Source: Oscillospiraceae bacterium
GTDB taxonomy: Bacteria; Bacillota; Clostridia; Oscillospirales; Ruminococcaceae
Assembly (NCBI GenBank): GCA_017473015.1
Contig: JAFUNP010000025.1
Location: forward strand, 1 to 64,000
DNA length: 64,000 nucleotides
Reading direction: 5' to 3'
Shown piece after piece: positions 44,040-54,320 of this stretch; the stretch's first letter is position 1, and every line of letters starts with the position of its first letter. Below the pieces are notes generated by a model that made no database searches, was not told the DNA's origin, and saw nothing but the letters and a program-made list of their open reading frames with translations. The position numbers were made by a program, and so were the translations under genes.

Positions 44040-47000
44040 TTAATTAAGAATAGATGGTGAAAGATTATCCACATCCAGTTTCAGCAGTTTGGAAATGCCG
44101 TCCTCCTGCATGGTTACACCATACAGTACGTCTGCGGCTTCCATTGTACCGCGGCGGTGTGTGATAACGATAAACTGTGTTTTGTCACAGATTCTGTGGA
44201 GATAGTTTGCATATCTGGATACGTTTACATCGTCCAGCGCGGCTTCAATTTCGTCCAGTACACAGAATGGTGACGGGTTATGTGCCAGAATAGCAAAATA
44301 GATGGAGATAGCCACCAGGGCCTGTTCACCGCCGGAAAGTGCGGTAAGGCTTTTGATAACTTTGCCCGGCGGACTTACAATAATTTCAATGCCGCTGTTC
44401 AGCACATCGTCCTTGTCAGTCAGCTCCAGACGGGCAGAGCCACCGCCAAACAGTTCAACAAATATTTTGCCGAAGTTTTCATTGATTATTTCAAAGCTCT
44501 GGCTGAACAGTGCTTTCATTTCACCGTTCAGTGAAGTAATCAGCTTAACCAGCTGGTTTTTGCTCTGCTGCAGGTCTTCCAGCTGTGCTTTCATGTATGT
44601 ATATTTCTGGCTTACATCCTTGTATTCCTCGATGGCGTTTGTATTTACACTGCCCAGTCTTCTGATGGAATTTCTCACGCTGTTCAGCTCTTTTTTCATA
44701 TCTGGCTCATCTGTGATTTCCACGCAGAACCGGCGTGCTGTCTGTATGGTCAGTTCATATTCTTCCCACAGCTTTCTGATAATGTCATCGTAGGATGTTT
44801 CCATGGAAACAATTCTTTCTTCCAGCTTGGCGATTTCACCGCTGAGTCTGGCTTTTTCGTCCGACAGACTTCTGTTGTCAGCTGTCAGCCTGTTTCTTTC
44901 CGCTTCAATTTCCATACGGGTCTGTGCCAGGGTGCGGTTTTCTTCTTCTTTTTCTTTTATTGTCAGCTGCAGTGCATCAATTTTCCGCAGTGTTGCCTTG
45001 ATTTCTTCATCACGGGCTGCGTTTTCGCCGCAGATACGGGCGATTTCATCGTTGATTTCGGCGATGCGCTGCTGTCTGTCTGCCAGAGAGGTTTCCAGCT
45101 GTGCCAGATTGTTTTCTTCCAGTGAAATTGCACCTGTCAGGCTCACCACATCCAGCTTTATCTGCTGGATTTCATCTGTGATGGCATTCTGCTGCCGCAG
45201 GCTTTCCTCATCCCGGGCACCCAGGCTGTCCAGCTGTATCTGCAGTGAGACTATCTGTTTTTCACCGTCAGCAATCCGCTGTGTCAGCGTCAGCTTGCGT
45301 TTATTGTTGTTTTCCAGGCTGTGTGTGAAATTGTCTATTTCACCTTCCAGTGCTTCTGCCCTGTTCTCATACTGAGTGTACACCTGTTCCAGACGGGCGT
45401 ATTCAATTTCAGCGTTATATTTTTCGCCGCTGAGGTTGGCGATTTCGCCGTCACAGCCTTCTATGCTGCTGTTTACCCGGTCCACTGCATCCTGAGCCGC
45501 CAGTCTGTTTTTCTCCAGCTGTGTGTAGTCATCCTTCAGTTTTTCCAGAGATTTTTTCTGGTTTTCCAGCTCTGTTTTTCTTGTAAACATACCGGTGCTT
45601 TTGCTTACAGAACCCCCTGTAAATGAGCCGCCGGCGTTTACAACCTGACCGTCAAGGGTAACTATCCTGTAGCGGTAGTTCAGCCTGCGGGCAAGGGAAG
45701 ACGCAGAGTTGATATTGTCCACAATGATGGTTCTGCCCATCAGGTTGGATATAATGTGTTTATATCTGTCGTCAGTAATGATGATGCTGTCACCGGTGCG
45801 GGCCCAGTCAGGCAGCTTTTCGTTAAAGCTGGATGGTTTCACTGTGTCCAACGGTAAAAATGTTGCACGGCCACCGTTGGAATTTTTAAGATATTCCATG
45901 GCGCGTTTTGCGGCGGATTCGTTTTCCACCACTATGTTCTGCAATGAAAAGCCCATGGCTGTTTCCACCGCTGTTTCATAGCCTTTTTCCACACTGATAA
46001 GCTGACCCACGCTGCCCAGAACACCGCCCAGACCGCCATCTTTTGCCCTTTTCAGTACAGATTTTACACTGCCTGAAAAACCTTCCATGCTGTTTTCCAT
46101 TTCGGTGAGATAGCGTATTCTGTCCAGAATTCTGCGCTGGCTGTTAGCATTTTCTTCAGCCCGTTTTATGGCTGTATCCAGCTTTGTCTGTGCTGAATTT
46201 TTCTTCATCATCAGGCCATTGCGGATGTTGGTTGTTCTTGTAATATTCTCTCCTGTCAGGTCGATGAACTGCTTTACTTCGTCAGCGTCTTTTTTGCCCT
46301 GTGCCATATATTCCTTGGCCAGTTTCAGGTTTTCCTGTGCCAGTGCCAGACTGTCTTTTATAGTCTCATTCCGGCTGTCCACAGAACCCCGGTCGATTCT
46401 GTCCTGCTGCAATCGCAGATTAAGCGCAGAAATTTCGCCGCTGATTCTGCCTTTTTCATCGCCTGTCCGCCGCGCCTGTGCTATCAGCCGGTCCAGCTGC
46501 ATCTGCAGGCTGCTCTGGCGGAAAAGTTTTTCATCTTTTTCAATATTCAGCCGCTGTATTTTTCCAGTCAGCTGCTGTTTTGTATCGCTGTCGGCGTCGC
46601 CCATATCGGCAAAGCGTGCCAGGTCTCTTTCCAGTGATGACACCTGACTGTCCGCAAAGCCTTTCTGGCTTTCCAGCACTGCCTTTTCACTGTTCAGCGC
46701 GGCAATCTGGCCTTCCGCGGCGCGGATATCCCTGATATTGTCAGAGTCCTTTGCAATCAGGCTGTTGCCGTAAAGGTATCTGTCCTCCAGATATTTTTCA
46801 CTTTCCTCCAGTTTTGTGCTGACATTATCAAAATCCTCTGTAAAAATTTCCAGTCTGCGCTGTTGCTGGCGGATAAGCTCTTTGGACTTGTCCACTGTGT
46901 CCAGCCACAGAGATATTTCCAGTTCTTTTTTACGGGAGGAAAGCGTCAGGAATTCCTTTGCCTTTTCGCTTTCTTTTCGCAGAGGCTCTACTCTCTCCTC

Positions 47001-47597
47001 CAGATTCATAAGAATGTCTGTCAGTCGTGTGATATTGCCCTCTGCGGCCTGCAGTTTTCTTTCTGCTTCGTTCTTTTTATAACGGAACTTGGCAATACCG
47101 GAGGCTTCTTCAAATATTTCTCGTCTGCCTTCAGGCTTGCTGGTAACGATTTCGCTTACCTTGCCCTGGCCAACTACGGAGTAACCATTTTTACCCAGAC
47201 CAGTGTCAAAAAACAGCTCCTGAATATCGCGCAGACGCACACGGGCACCGTTGATATAATATTCGCTGTCGCCGCCGCGGTAATATTTTCTCATTACCGC
47301 CACTTCGTCGCTTTCCACATCAAAAGCGCGGTCGGTATTGTCCAGAATAAGGCTTACAGAAGCAAAGCCCATAGGGCTGCGTTTCTGTGTGCCGCCAAAA
47401 ATAATATCTTCCATTTTACCGCTGGCACGCAGCTGACTGCCTCTGGTTTCGCCCAGTACCCAGCGTATGGCGTCGCTGATATTACTTTTACCGGAACCGT
47501 TCGGCCCTACAACAGCGCTCATGCCCTTTTCAAATTCAATTTTTGTTTTTTCCGGAAAGGATTTAAAGCCGTGAAGCTCAATAGCTTTTAAATACAC
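44040..47597 (-). CDS. smc: Chromosome segregation ATPase Smc
   Basis: 1185 residues, normal length. N-terminal ATPase half with AVVGPNGSGKSNISDAI, a long coiled coil, hinge domain (GSVKSVLKRAKDGGLGGVLG and GFSLQNIVVEN), the return coil, and the C-terminal signature LTALSGGEQALVAISIYF plus CVLDEIEAALDDVN. Condenses and aligns chromosomes with ScpA/ScpB. Start overlaps the previous gene by ten bases. Confidence 0.97.
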   Translation of the reverse strand: MYLKAIELHGFKSFPEKTKIEFEKGMSAVVGPNGSGKSNISDAIRWVLGETRGSQLRASGKMEDIIFGGTQKRSPMGFASVSLILDNTDRAFDVESDEVAVMRKYYRGGDSEYYINGARVRLRDIQELFFDTGLGKNGYSVVGQGKVSEIVTSKPEGRREIFEEASGIAKFRYKKNEAERKLQAAEGNITRLTDILMNLEERVEPLRKESEKAKEFLTLSSRKKELEISLWLDTVDKSKELIRQQQRRLEIFTEDFDNVSTKLEESEKYLEDRYLYGNSLIAKDSDNIRDIRAAEGQIAALNSEKAVLESQKGFADSQVSSLERDLARFADMGDADSDTKQQLTGKIQRLNIEKDEKLFRQSSLQMQLDRLIAQARRTGDEKGRISGEISALNLRLQQDRIDRGSVDSRNETIKDSLALAQENLKLAKEYMAQGKKDADEVKQFIDLTGENITRTTNIRNGLMMKKNSAQTKLDTAIKRAEENANSQRRILDRIRYLTEMENSMEGFSGSVKSVLKRAKDGGLGGVLGSVGQLISVEKGYETAVETAMGFSLQNIVVENESAAKRAMEYLKNSNGGRATFLPLDTVKPSSFNEKLPDWARTGDSIIITDDRYKHIISNLMGRTIIVDNINSASSLARRLNYRYRIVTLDGQVVNAGGSFTGGSVSKSTGMFTRKTELENQKKSLEKLKDDYTQLEKNRLAAQDAVDRVNSSIEGCDGEIANLSGEKYNAEIEYARLEQVYTQYENRAEALEGEIDNFTHSLENNNKRKLTLTQRIADGEKQIVSLQIQLDSLGARDEESLRQQNAITDEIQQIKLDVVSLTGAISLEENNLAQLETSLADRQQRIAEINDEIARICGENAARDEEIKATLRKIDALQLTIKEKEEENRTLAQTRMEIEAERNRLTADNRSLSDEKARLSGEIAKLEERIVSMETSYDDIIRKLWEEYELTIQTARRFCVEITDEPDMKKELNSVRNSIRRLGSVNTNAIEEYKDVSQKYTYMKAQLEDLQQSKNQLVKLITSLNGEMKALFSQSFEIINENFGKIFVELFGGGSARLELTDKDDVLNSGIEIIVSPPGKVIKSLTALSGGEQALVAISIYFAILAHNPSPFCVLDEIEAALDDVNVSRYANYLHRICDKTQFIVITHRRGTMEAADVLYGVTMQEDGISKLLKLDVDNLSPSILN

Positions 47598-48613
47598 TGT
47601 TTTTCCCCTTCTTTAATGATTGTATAGTTATCACCTGTCAGTGAATTGTCGTCTTTTATGGTCACATTATATCCCAGCTGTTGCAACGCCAGCAGATTTG
47701 ATTTTTTCTGGCCTGTTGCCTGGGAATGCTTTCTGCTGTTGACATAAACAGTGTAATCCCCAGCAGGCAGCTGCTGTAAATCTGCTGTAAAGCTTTCCAT
47801 CATAATGTGACTGTATACCAGTTCTTTCATGGCAGGGTGGTACGGTCCTGCCACCAGACTGTGCTCCAGACCGGTGTCGGCGTGGAGACCCAGCTTGATT
47901 ATTTTTATATTTTCCCTGTTGAACATCTTTACTAAAACTGCACAGATTTCCACCGCCTGCCGTACTGTCAGCGGTGTGTACATACCTTTTTGGTAAAGAC
48001 TTTCAAGCAGGGTATCCTTCAGTGTCAGTGTGGGATATATGCGCACTGTGTCCGGTTTAATCCGGATAAACTGCTGTGCTGTGTCAATGGCACACTGCAT
48101 ATAGTCATCCTGGCCGTACAGCCCCGGCATCATCTGCAGTCCCAGTGAAAAGCCGTATTCCTTTATCAGCCGCGAAGCTGTGAACACGTCCTGCACGGTG
48201 TGCCCGCGCAGGTTCATTTTCAGCACATGGTCCTGCATACTCTGGGCGCCCAGCTCTATGGCTGTAACACCATACTCTTTCATTATATCCAGAATTTCCC
48301 TGCTGATTGCATCAGGGCGTGTAGACACTCGTATGCCGGCCGCCCTGCCCCGCTTCACAAACGGGTAAGCAGCCTGTAACAACGCCAGCATATAGCCGCG
48401 GTCAATGGCAGTAAAACTGCCGCCGAAAAATGCTATTTCATAGCTTGCACCCTGTGCGCTGTCATGGGGGAGAAATTCATCACACAGCTGCGTGACATAA
48501 TCAGGAGAAGGCGGATTCTGTGTGCCGCTGATTTTTTTCTGGTCACAGAAGCTGCACTGATTGGGGCAGCCCTCATGGGGCACAAATATGGATAAATTTT
48601 TGTGTTTTTCCAT
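47588..48613 (-). CDS. Elp3-like radical SAM protein
   Basis: 341 residues. FVPHEGCPNQCSFCDQKK gives the CxxxCxxC cluster motif; FFGGSFTAIDRGYM, RVSTRPDAI, and ELGAQSMQDHVLKMN are radical SAM core segments of the Elp3/coproporphyrinogen-like group. It lacks the Elp3 acetyltransferase domain, so tRNA uridine modification is uncertain. Standard neighbour between rnc and smc in Clostridia. Confidence 0.9.
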   Translation of the reverse strand: MEKHKNLSIFVPHEGCPNQCSFCDQKKISGTQNPPSPDYVTQLCDEFLPHDSAQGASYEIAFFGGSFTAIDRGYMLALLQAAYPFVKRGRAAGIRVSTRPDAISREILDIMKEYGVTAIELGAQSMQDHVLKMNLRGHTVQDVFTASRLIKEYGFSLGLQMMPGLYGQDDYMQCAIDTAQQFIRIKPDTVRIYPTLTLKDTLLESLYQKGMYTPLTVRQAVEICAVLVKMFNRENIKIIKLGLHADTGLEHSLVAGPYHPAMKELVYSHIMMESFTADLQQLPAGDYTVYVNSRKHSQATGQKKSNLLALQQLGYNVTIKDDNSLTGDNYTIIKEGEKQCI

Positions 48614-48670
48614 TTTCCTTCTCCTTTCGTCAGTTTATGTATGGGCAGTTAATACCGCACACAATGATAT

Positions 48671-49333
48671 TTACTTCAGTCCCATCAGTGCCAGTGCTTC
48701 TTTTGCAGCAGCCTGTTCAGCCTGTTTTTTGCTTTTACCTGTGCCTTTGCCGATTACATTGCTGTTGAGATGCACTTCCACAGTAAAGTTTTTGTCATGG
48801 TCAGGACCGCTTTCTCCTGTCACCACATAGCTCAGTCTTTCACCGGGGTTTTTCTGGATAATTTCCTGCAGCACTGTTTTGTAGTCCTGCAGTGACCGGT
48901 GGGCGGCGTCCAGAAAACGCAGCACAAATTTTTTGGCGCTTTCCATACCGCCGTCCAGGAAGATAGCACCTGTCACAGCCTCAAAAGCATCAGCCAGTAT
49001 GGAAGGACGGTGTCTGCCGCCGGACATTTCTTCGCCTTTGCCCAGCAGCATAAAGTCACCTATATTAATTTCGTTGGAATAACCGGCCAGTGCATCTTCG
49101 CACACAAGGGCTGCGCGCAGTTTGCTCATTTTGCCCTCAGGCATTGTTGGATTTTCACAGAACAGCTTTTCGCTGGTAATCAGCTGCAGCACAGCGTCTC
49201 CCAGAAACTCCAGTCTTTCGTTATAGCTGAGACCACCACGGTTTTCGTTGGCGTAGGAGGAATGGGTCACCGCTGTTTTCAGCAGCTCTTTGTCTTTAAA
49301 TGTATAACCTATATTTTTTTCCAGAGATTTCAT
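48671..49333 (-). CDS. rnc: Ribonuclease III
   Basis: 220 residues. Catalytic RNase III domain with the signature NERLEFLGDAVLQL (Glu/Asp metal ligands) and AFEAVTGAIFLDGG, then the dsRNA-binding domain ending KKQAEQAAAKEALALMG. Processes rRNA and mRNA. In most Firmicutes acpP lies between plsX and rnc; here it is absent. Confidence 0.97.
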   Translation of the reverse strand: MKSLEKNIGYTFKDKELLKTAVTHSSYANENRGGLSYNERLEFLGDAVLQLITSEKLFCENPTMPEGKMSKLRAALVCEDALAGYSNEINIGDFMLLGKGEEMSGGRHRPSILADAFEAVTGAIFLDGGMESAKKFVLRFLDAAHRSLQDYKTVLQEIIQKNPGERLSYVVTGESGPDHDKNFTVEVHLNSNVIGKGTGKSKKQAEQAAAKEALALMGLK

Positions 49334-49335
49334 GA

Positions 49336-50337
49336 TTACTCCTCATTATCTGCCAGTTTCGCTGCAATAATGCCGGAAACATCATTTTCTGCATAAAGCT
49401 TTGCCTGACGGATGGCGTTTTTGAATGCCAGCGCATCAGAAGAACCGTGTGCTTTGATAACACCTTTTGTAACGCCCATAACAGGTGCGCCGCCGTAATA
49501 TCTGTAGTCCAGTTTTGCTTTGAATTCTTTCAGCTGTTTTTTCAGCAGCATGGCAGCAAGCATTGTCATTGCGTTTGTTTTGAACATGTCCTTCAGCATT
49601 CTGTTCATAAAGCTGGCAGCGCCTTCCACAGATTTCATGGCGATATTACCGGAGAAGCCATCAGCCACCAGAACATCACAGTGGTCGTTGAGAACATCAC
49701 GGCCTTCGATATTGCCCACAAAGTTGATTTTTGGGTTGGCAGCCATCAGTGCATGGGCAGCTTTCTGTACTTCAGGGCCTTTTGTTTCTTCAGCGCCGTT
49801 GTTCAACAGACCTACTCTGGCAGGTGTTCTGCCCATAACTTTTTCCATATAAACAGAGCCCATCACGCCGAACTGTTCCAGCATTTCAGGTCTTACTTCG
49901 TTGTTGGCACCGCTGTCAATCAGCATAAAGCCGTCAGGATGCTTGCCAGGTACAACTGCACCGATTGCAGGACGTTTGCAGCCTTTGATTCTTTTGACAA
50001 TAAATGTGGCCCCCATCAGGATAGCACCTGTGCTGCCTGCAGAAACCATGGCATCGCCTTCACCGTCAGCCAGTGCCTTGAAAGCAACATGGAGAGAGGT
50101 GGTTGTGCGTTTTTTCACAATATCCATAGGGTCTTCGTGCATATCAAAAACATCGTCGGCCTGTTTGAATGTAAAGCCTGTGGTGTCAATATTGTTTTCT
50201 TTACAGCAGGCTTCCATTTTTGCCACATCGCCTACGGCCAGAATTTCAACGCCCAGCTCTTTTACAGCGTCCCGTGCGCCTTTCAGTGGTTCCAGAGGAG
50301 CGTGGTCGCCGCCGAATGCATCAATAATAATTTTCAT
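49336..50337 (-). CDS. plsX: Phosphate acyltransferase PlsX
   Basis: 333 residues. Makes acyl-phosphate from acyl-ACP for phospholipid synthesis. IIIDAFGGDHAPLEPLKGA, AMVSAGSTGAILMGATFI, GVMGSVYMEKVMGRTPARVGLLNNG, and VADGFSGNIAMKSVEGAA are conserved segments. Follows the zinc-ribbon gene; two bases before rnc. Confidence 0.96.
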   Translation of the reverse strand: MKIIIDAFGGDHAPLEPLKGARDAVKELGVEILAVGDVAKMEACCKENNIDTTGFTFKQADDVFDMHEDPMDIVKKRTTTSLHVAFKALADGEGDAMVSAGSTGAILMGATFIVKRIKGCKRPAIGAVVPGKHPDGFMLIDSGANNEVRPEMLEQFGVMGSVYMEKVMGRTPARVGLLNNGAEETKGPEVQKAAHALMAANPKINFVGNIEGRDVLNDHCDVLVADGFSGNIAMKSVEGAASFMNRMLKDMFKTNAMTMLAAMLLKKQLKEFKAKLDYRYYGGAPVMGVTKGVIKAHGSSDALAFKNAIRQAKLYAENDVSGIIAAKLADNEE

Positions 50338-50391
50338 AATGTTCTCCTTTCACATAACGGGTATGTAAATCTATAAGTTAAACAGTTGTTT

Positions 50392-50823
50392 TTAAAAGGG
50401 TAATTTTTTGCCACAATGCGGGCAGTACTCAAAATCATGGGCGATTTTTACACCGCAGTAAGGACAATATATGGTACCGTTGGTATCGGTATACATGCTG
50501 ATATCGCCCAGTTCGCCGGAAAATGAAGGAGTTGCAAAATCCTGATAGTATTCATTTTCCCGTGTATCTGTGGCTGAATCATAGCCGCCAGGATAGGCAG
50601 AGCTGCCGTAATAGTCCTCATTCTGTCTGCGCTCCCTGATTTTGCGGATATTCTGAATCCGTGACAACAGGGTTAAAAGCAGAAAGCCTGTACCTATTAC
50701 AGGAAACAGCAGCGGTGCGCCAAACTGAACAGTCATAGCTGTCCAGAACACCATAAATACCACCGGAAGAAATGAAGCCAGTATGGCTATGGCATCGTTT
50801 ATAGGGTCAGGTTTTTTATTCAC
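50392..50823 (-). CDS. Membrane protein with C-terminal zinc ribbon
   Basis: 143 residues. Two hydrophobic segments (ILASFLPVVFMVFWTAMTV; PLLFPVIGTGFLLLTLL), a charged linker, and a four-Cys zinc ribbon (YCPYCGVKIAHDFEYCPHCG) at the end. No specific function is known for this layout. Three bases after trmFO. Confidence 0.75.
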   Translation of the reverse strand: MNKKPDPINDAIAILASFLPVVFMVFWTAMTVQFGAPLLFPVIGTGFLLLTLLSRIQNIRKIRERRQNEDYYGSSAYPGGYDSATDTRENEYYQDFATPSFSGELGDISMYTDTNGTIYCPYCGVKIAHDFEYCPHCGKKLPF

Positions 50824-50826
50824 AGG

Positions 50827-52140
50827 TTAATCCTCCTTATAGCCAAGGCTGATTTTTTCTATATCAGCCTTACCTCGTCTGGACAGCGCCATATATCTTT
50901 CTCGCTTGTCGCGGATGTGGTTTTCCAGCGGTGGCAGGATGCCCATATTTGCACCCATAGGCTGGAAATCCTTGTTGGGTGTGGTGATATAATTCAGCAG
51001 TGCGCCGCTGATAGTGGTCAGCGGTGGAATTTCCGGCTGTGTGTCATTCAATCTGCACCATACAAAGTAGCCTGCCAGCAGACCGCACATACTGCTTTCT
51101 GTATAGCCTTCCATACCTGTAATCTGGCCTGCAAAGTACACATTGGGGTATTCTTTCAGGTTCAGCGTGTTGTTCAGCACCACAGGTGAATTGATAAAGC
51201 TGTTGCGGTGCATTACGCCGTAGCGCACAAACTGTGCATTCTCCAGCCCCGGAATCATGCAGAAAACCCTTTTCTGTTCGCCGAACTTCAGGTTTGTCTG
51301 GAAGCCCACCAGATTGTACATAGTCTTTTCTTTATTTTCACATCTCAGCTGCACATTTGCCCATGGGCGGTGACCTGTTTTCGGGTCGCGCAGACCTACC
51401 GGGCGCATAGGACCGTAACGCAGTGTGTCAGCACCACGGCCGGCCATAACCTCTACAGGCATACAGCCTTCGTATACAGTCAGGTCGTCCTCAAAATTTT
51501 TCAGCGGTGCGCGTTCAGCATTTACCAGTGCTTCATAAAAAGCCTCATATTCTTCCTTGTTAAAAGGGCAGTTAAGATAATCGTCGTCACCTTTGCCGTA
51601 ACGGCTGGCGGCAAAAACCTTTTCCATGTCGATACTGTCTGCCATCACAATAGGAGCAGCAGCATCGTAAAATGACATGCCCTGGCCACACATTGATTTT
51701 ATGTTTTCATACAGGGCACCTTCTGTAAGAGGACCTGTGGCCACGATAGTCAGTTCGCTGGTGTCGATTTCTGTAACTTCTTCATAACAAATTGTAATAT
51801 TTGGATGATTTTTAACTTTTTGTGTAACCAAATCACTGAATATGTCTCTGTCTACAGCCAGAGCGCCGCCAGCAGGCACAGCAGATTTCTCTGCATTTTC
51901 CAGAACGATAGAGCCGAAATGGCGCATTTCATTTTTCAGCATGCCCTGGCAGGAATCCTCACGCATGCTTTTCAGACTGTTGGAGCATACCAGCTCTGCA
52001 AAATTTTCACTTTTATGGGCTGGGGAGAATTTCACAGGCTTCTGTTCATACAGTGTAACCTGTACTCCCCTCTGTGCCAGGAACCAGGCAGCTTCACAGC
52101 CTGCCAGACCTGCACCCAGAATTTTTACTTTCTTTTCCAT
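50827..52140 (-). CDS. trmFO: tRNA uridine-54 methyltransferase TrmFO
   Basis: 437 residues. FAD- and folate-dependent enzyme that makes m5U54 in the T loop. Rossmann motif ILGAGLAGCEAAWFLAQRG, ELVCSNSLKSMRED with an active Cys, and TGMEGYTESSMCGLLAGYF with the second Cys near the C-terminus. Directly after topA (five bases), the usual order. Confidence 0.96.
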   Translation of the reverse strand: MEKKVKILGAGLAGCEAAWFLAQRGVQVTLYEQKPVKFSPAHKSENFAELVCSNSLKSMREDSCQGMLKNEMRHFGSIVLENAEKSAVPAGGALAVDRDIFSDLVTQKVKNHPNITICYEEVTEIDTSELTIVATGPLTEGALYENIKSMCGQGMSFYDAAAPIVMADSIDMEKVFAASRYGKGDDDYLNCPFNKEEYEAFYEALVNAERAPLKNFEDDLTVYEGCMPVEVMAGRGADTLRYGPMRPVGLRDPKTGHRPWANVQLRCENKEKTMYNLVGFQTNLKFGEQKRVFCMIPGLENAQFVRYGVMHRNSFINSPVVLNNTLNLKEYPNVYFAGQITGMEGYTESSMCGLLAGYFVWCRLNDTQPEIPPLTTISGALLNYITTPNKDFQPMGANMGILPPLENHIRDKRERYMALSRRGKADIEKISLGYKED

Positions 52141-52144
52141 ATTT

Positions 52145-54259
52145 TTATTTATCCGTTTTTTTCTTTCTGCCTCTTGCCACCGGTGCAGCAGGTGCTGCTG
52201 CCGGACAGCCTTCCTTTATACAGTGAGGCTGTGCGCCTTTGGCTGCTTTTTTGAACAATGTGCTGCCGCAGGATTCACATACTTTATCAGTAGGTTCTTC
52301 CCATGACATAAAGCCGCATTCTGTGCCGTTTTCACAGGCATAGAAAATTCTGCCGCGCTTGCTGGTCAGTGTCAGCATTCTGCCGCCGCATTTAGGACAG
52401 GCGCCTTTGGCGTATTTTACTATTTTCTTTGTATTTTTACATTCAGGGAAGCCACTGCAGGCCATAAATTTACCGAAGCGGCCGTTTTTGATAACCATTG
52501 GTTTGCCGCACAGCTCACAGATTTCATCTGTAACCTCGTCCGGCACCTTTACTTTCTGACCTTCCATTTCCTTTTCGGCTTTTTCCAGGTCTGCCCGGAA
52601 AATATCATAAAATTCCCTGATAACCCGTGTCCATTCCCTGTCACCGGACTCGATTTTATCCAGGCTGTCTTCCATGCCGGCAGTGAATTTGATATTTACT
52701 ATATCATCAAACTGACTGGCCAGCACATCGTTTACTGTTATACCCAGGGCTGTCGGAACCAGTTTTTTAGCATTGCGTTCCACATAGCCTCTTTCAATTA
52801 TTGTGTGAATGATAGGCGCATAGGTGGACGGACGGCCGATGCCGTTTTCTTCCAGTGCCTTGATAAGAGTAGCTTCGGTGTACTCTGAAGGCGGCTGGGT
52901 AAATTTCTGCTCTGCTTCTATTTCGCGCAGTTTCAGCTTTGTATCATTTTCCAGCGGCGGCAGAGCGGTTTCCTTTTCTTTCTTTTCGTCTGTCTGTTCT
53001 TCGTACAGGGCAGTAAAACCGTCAAACAGCACAGTATAGCCTGTGGCTTTGTACCGGTGACGACCGGCAGAAATATCCACATTTACAGTTTCCTGTACAC
53101 AGTCTGCCATCTGACTGGCCATAAAGCGCTCCCATATAAGCTTGTAAAGCTTTGCCACATCACCTGTCAGTGAACCGTAGGCCAGCTGTGGGGTGATGTT
53201 TACATTTGTAGGACGGATGGCCTCGTGGGCATCCTGGCTATTGGCCTTTGATTTATAGTTGCGGCGGTAACCCGGCACATATCTGTCGCCGTATTTTTCG
53301 CCGATGTAGTTTTTGGCTGCAAAGTATGCTTCGTCAGAGATTCGCAGGGAGTCTGTTCTCATATAAGTGATAAGACCCAGTGTGCCATAACCCTGTACTT
53401 CCACACCTTCGTAGAGAGTCTGGGCAGCGCGCATTGTTCTCAGTGCTGTAAAGCCCAGACGGCGGCTGGCCTCCTGCTGCAGTGAGGAAGTGGTAAATGG
53501 CGGTGCAGGTACGCGCTTTCTTTCCCCTTTTGTGATTTTTTCAATCACAAAATCGGCATTTTCACTTTCCTGTTTTATCTGCAGTGCCTGTGCTTCGTTT
53601 TCCACAGTCACTTTTTTGCCATCAGTGCCCTGGTATCTGGCTTTGAATTTTTTAGCAGAGCCGGATGGTGACAGCACTGCATCCACATTCCAGTATTCCT
53701 GCGGAATAAACCGTTCTATCTCTCTGTGTCTGTCCACAATCAGTTTTACAGCAACAGACTGCACACGTCCGGCGGACAAACCGCCTTTTACCTTTTTCCA
53801 CAGGAACGGTGACAGCTTGTAGCCCACAATTCTGTCCAGCACCCTGCGTGCCTGCTGGGCATCAATCAGGTCCATATCGATGGTGCGTTTGTTTGCCATA
53901 CCCTCTGCGATACCTTTTTTGGTGATTTCACCAAAAGTCACACGGTTTTCCTGCTGTGTGTCCAGCTTGAGAATATGGGCCAGATGCCATGAAATAGCTT
54001 CGCCCTCACGGTCCGGGTCAGTTGCCAGATAAACCATGTCGCTGTTGGCTGACAGCTCTTTCAGTTCCTTTATCAGTTTGCTTTTACCGGGAATATTTAT
54101 ATATCTCGGTTTGAAATTATTATCAAAATCAATTGCTATCTGGCCTTTGGGCAGGTCGCGGATATGACCCATGGATGCGATTACATTGTAATCTTCGCCC
54201 AGATATTTTTTGATTGTTTTAGCCTTTGCCGGGCTTTCCACAATAACCAGTTTTGACAT
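52145..54259 (-). CDS. topA: DNA topoisomerase I
   Basis: 704 residues, type IA. Toprim domain LVIVESPAKAKTIKKYLGED with ATDPDREGEAISWH, active-site Tyr in LITYMRTDSLRIS (about residue 300), and three C-terminal zinc ribbons: CELCGKPM ... CKN, CPKCGGRM, CESCGST, the last with HCIKEGC. ATG at 54259 has AGGAGAAG; an upstream in-frame ATG is at 54277. An Ala-Pro-rich basic tail ends it. Confidence 0.97.
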   Translation of the reverse strand: MSKLVIVESPAKAKTIKKYLGEDYNVIASMGHIRDLPKGQIAIDFDNNFKPRYINIPGKSKLIKELKELSANSDMVYLATDPDREGEAISWHLAHILKLDTQQENRVTFGEITKKGIAEGMANKRTIDMDLIDAQQARRVLDRIVGYKLSPFLWKKVKGGLSAGRVQSVAVKLIVDRHREIERFIPQEYWNVDAVLSPSGSAKKFKARYQGTDGKKVTVENEAQALQIKQESENADFVIEKITKGERKRVPAPPFTTSSLQQEASRRLGFTALRTMRAAQTLYEGVEVQGYGTLGLITYMRTDSLRISDEAYFAAKNYIGEKYGDRYVPGYRRNYKSKANSQDAHEAIRPTNVNITPQLAYGSLTGDVAKLYKLIWERFMASQMADCVQETVNVDISAGRHRYKATGYTVLFDGFTALYEEQTDEKKEKETALPPLENDTKLKLREIEAEQKFTQPPSEYTEATLIKALEENGIGRPSTYAPIIHTIIERGYVERNAKKLVPTALGITVNDVLASQFDDIVNIKFTAGMEDSLDKIESGDREWTRVIREFYDIFRADLEKAEKEMEGQKVKVPDEVTDEICELCGKPMVIKNGRFGKFMACSGFPECKNTKKIVKYAKGACPKCGGRMLTLTSKRGRIFYACENGTECGFMSWEEPTDKVCESCGSTLFKKAAKGAQPHCIKEGCPAAAPAAPVARGRKKKTDK

Positions 54260-54320
54260 TTGCTTCTCCTTATTCACATCTTTATGTGCAATAAATATGC
54301 ACTGTGTTTTATATCTATAA

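Noticed and set aside
36527-54259. Long antisense frames opposite leuS, smc, plsX, topA and the phage genes
   Set aside because: They are open because of codon bias in the true genes, show low-complexity or His/Cys-rich products, and have no ribosome sites.
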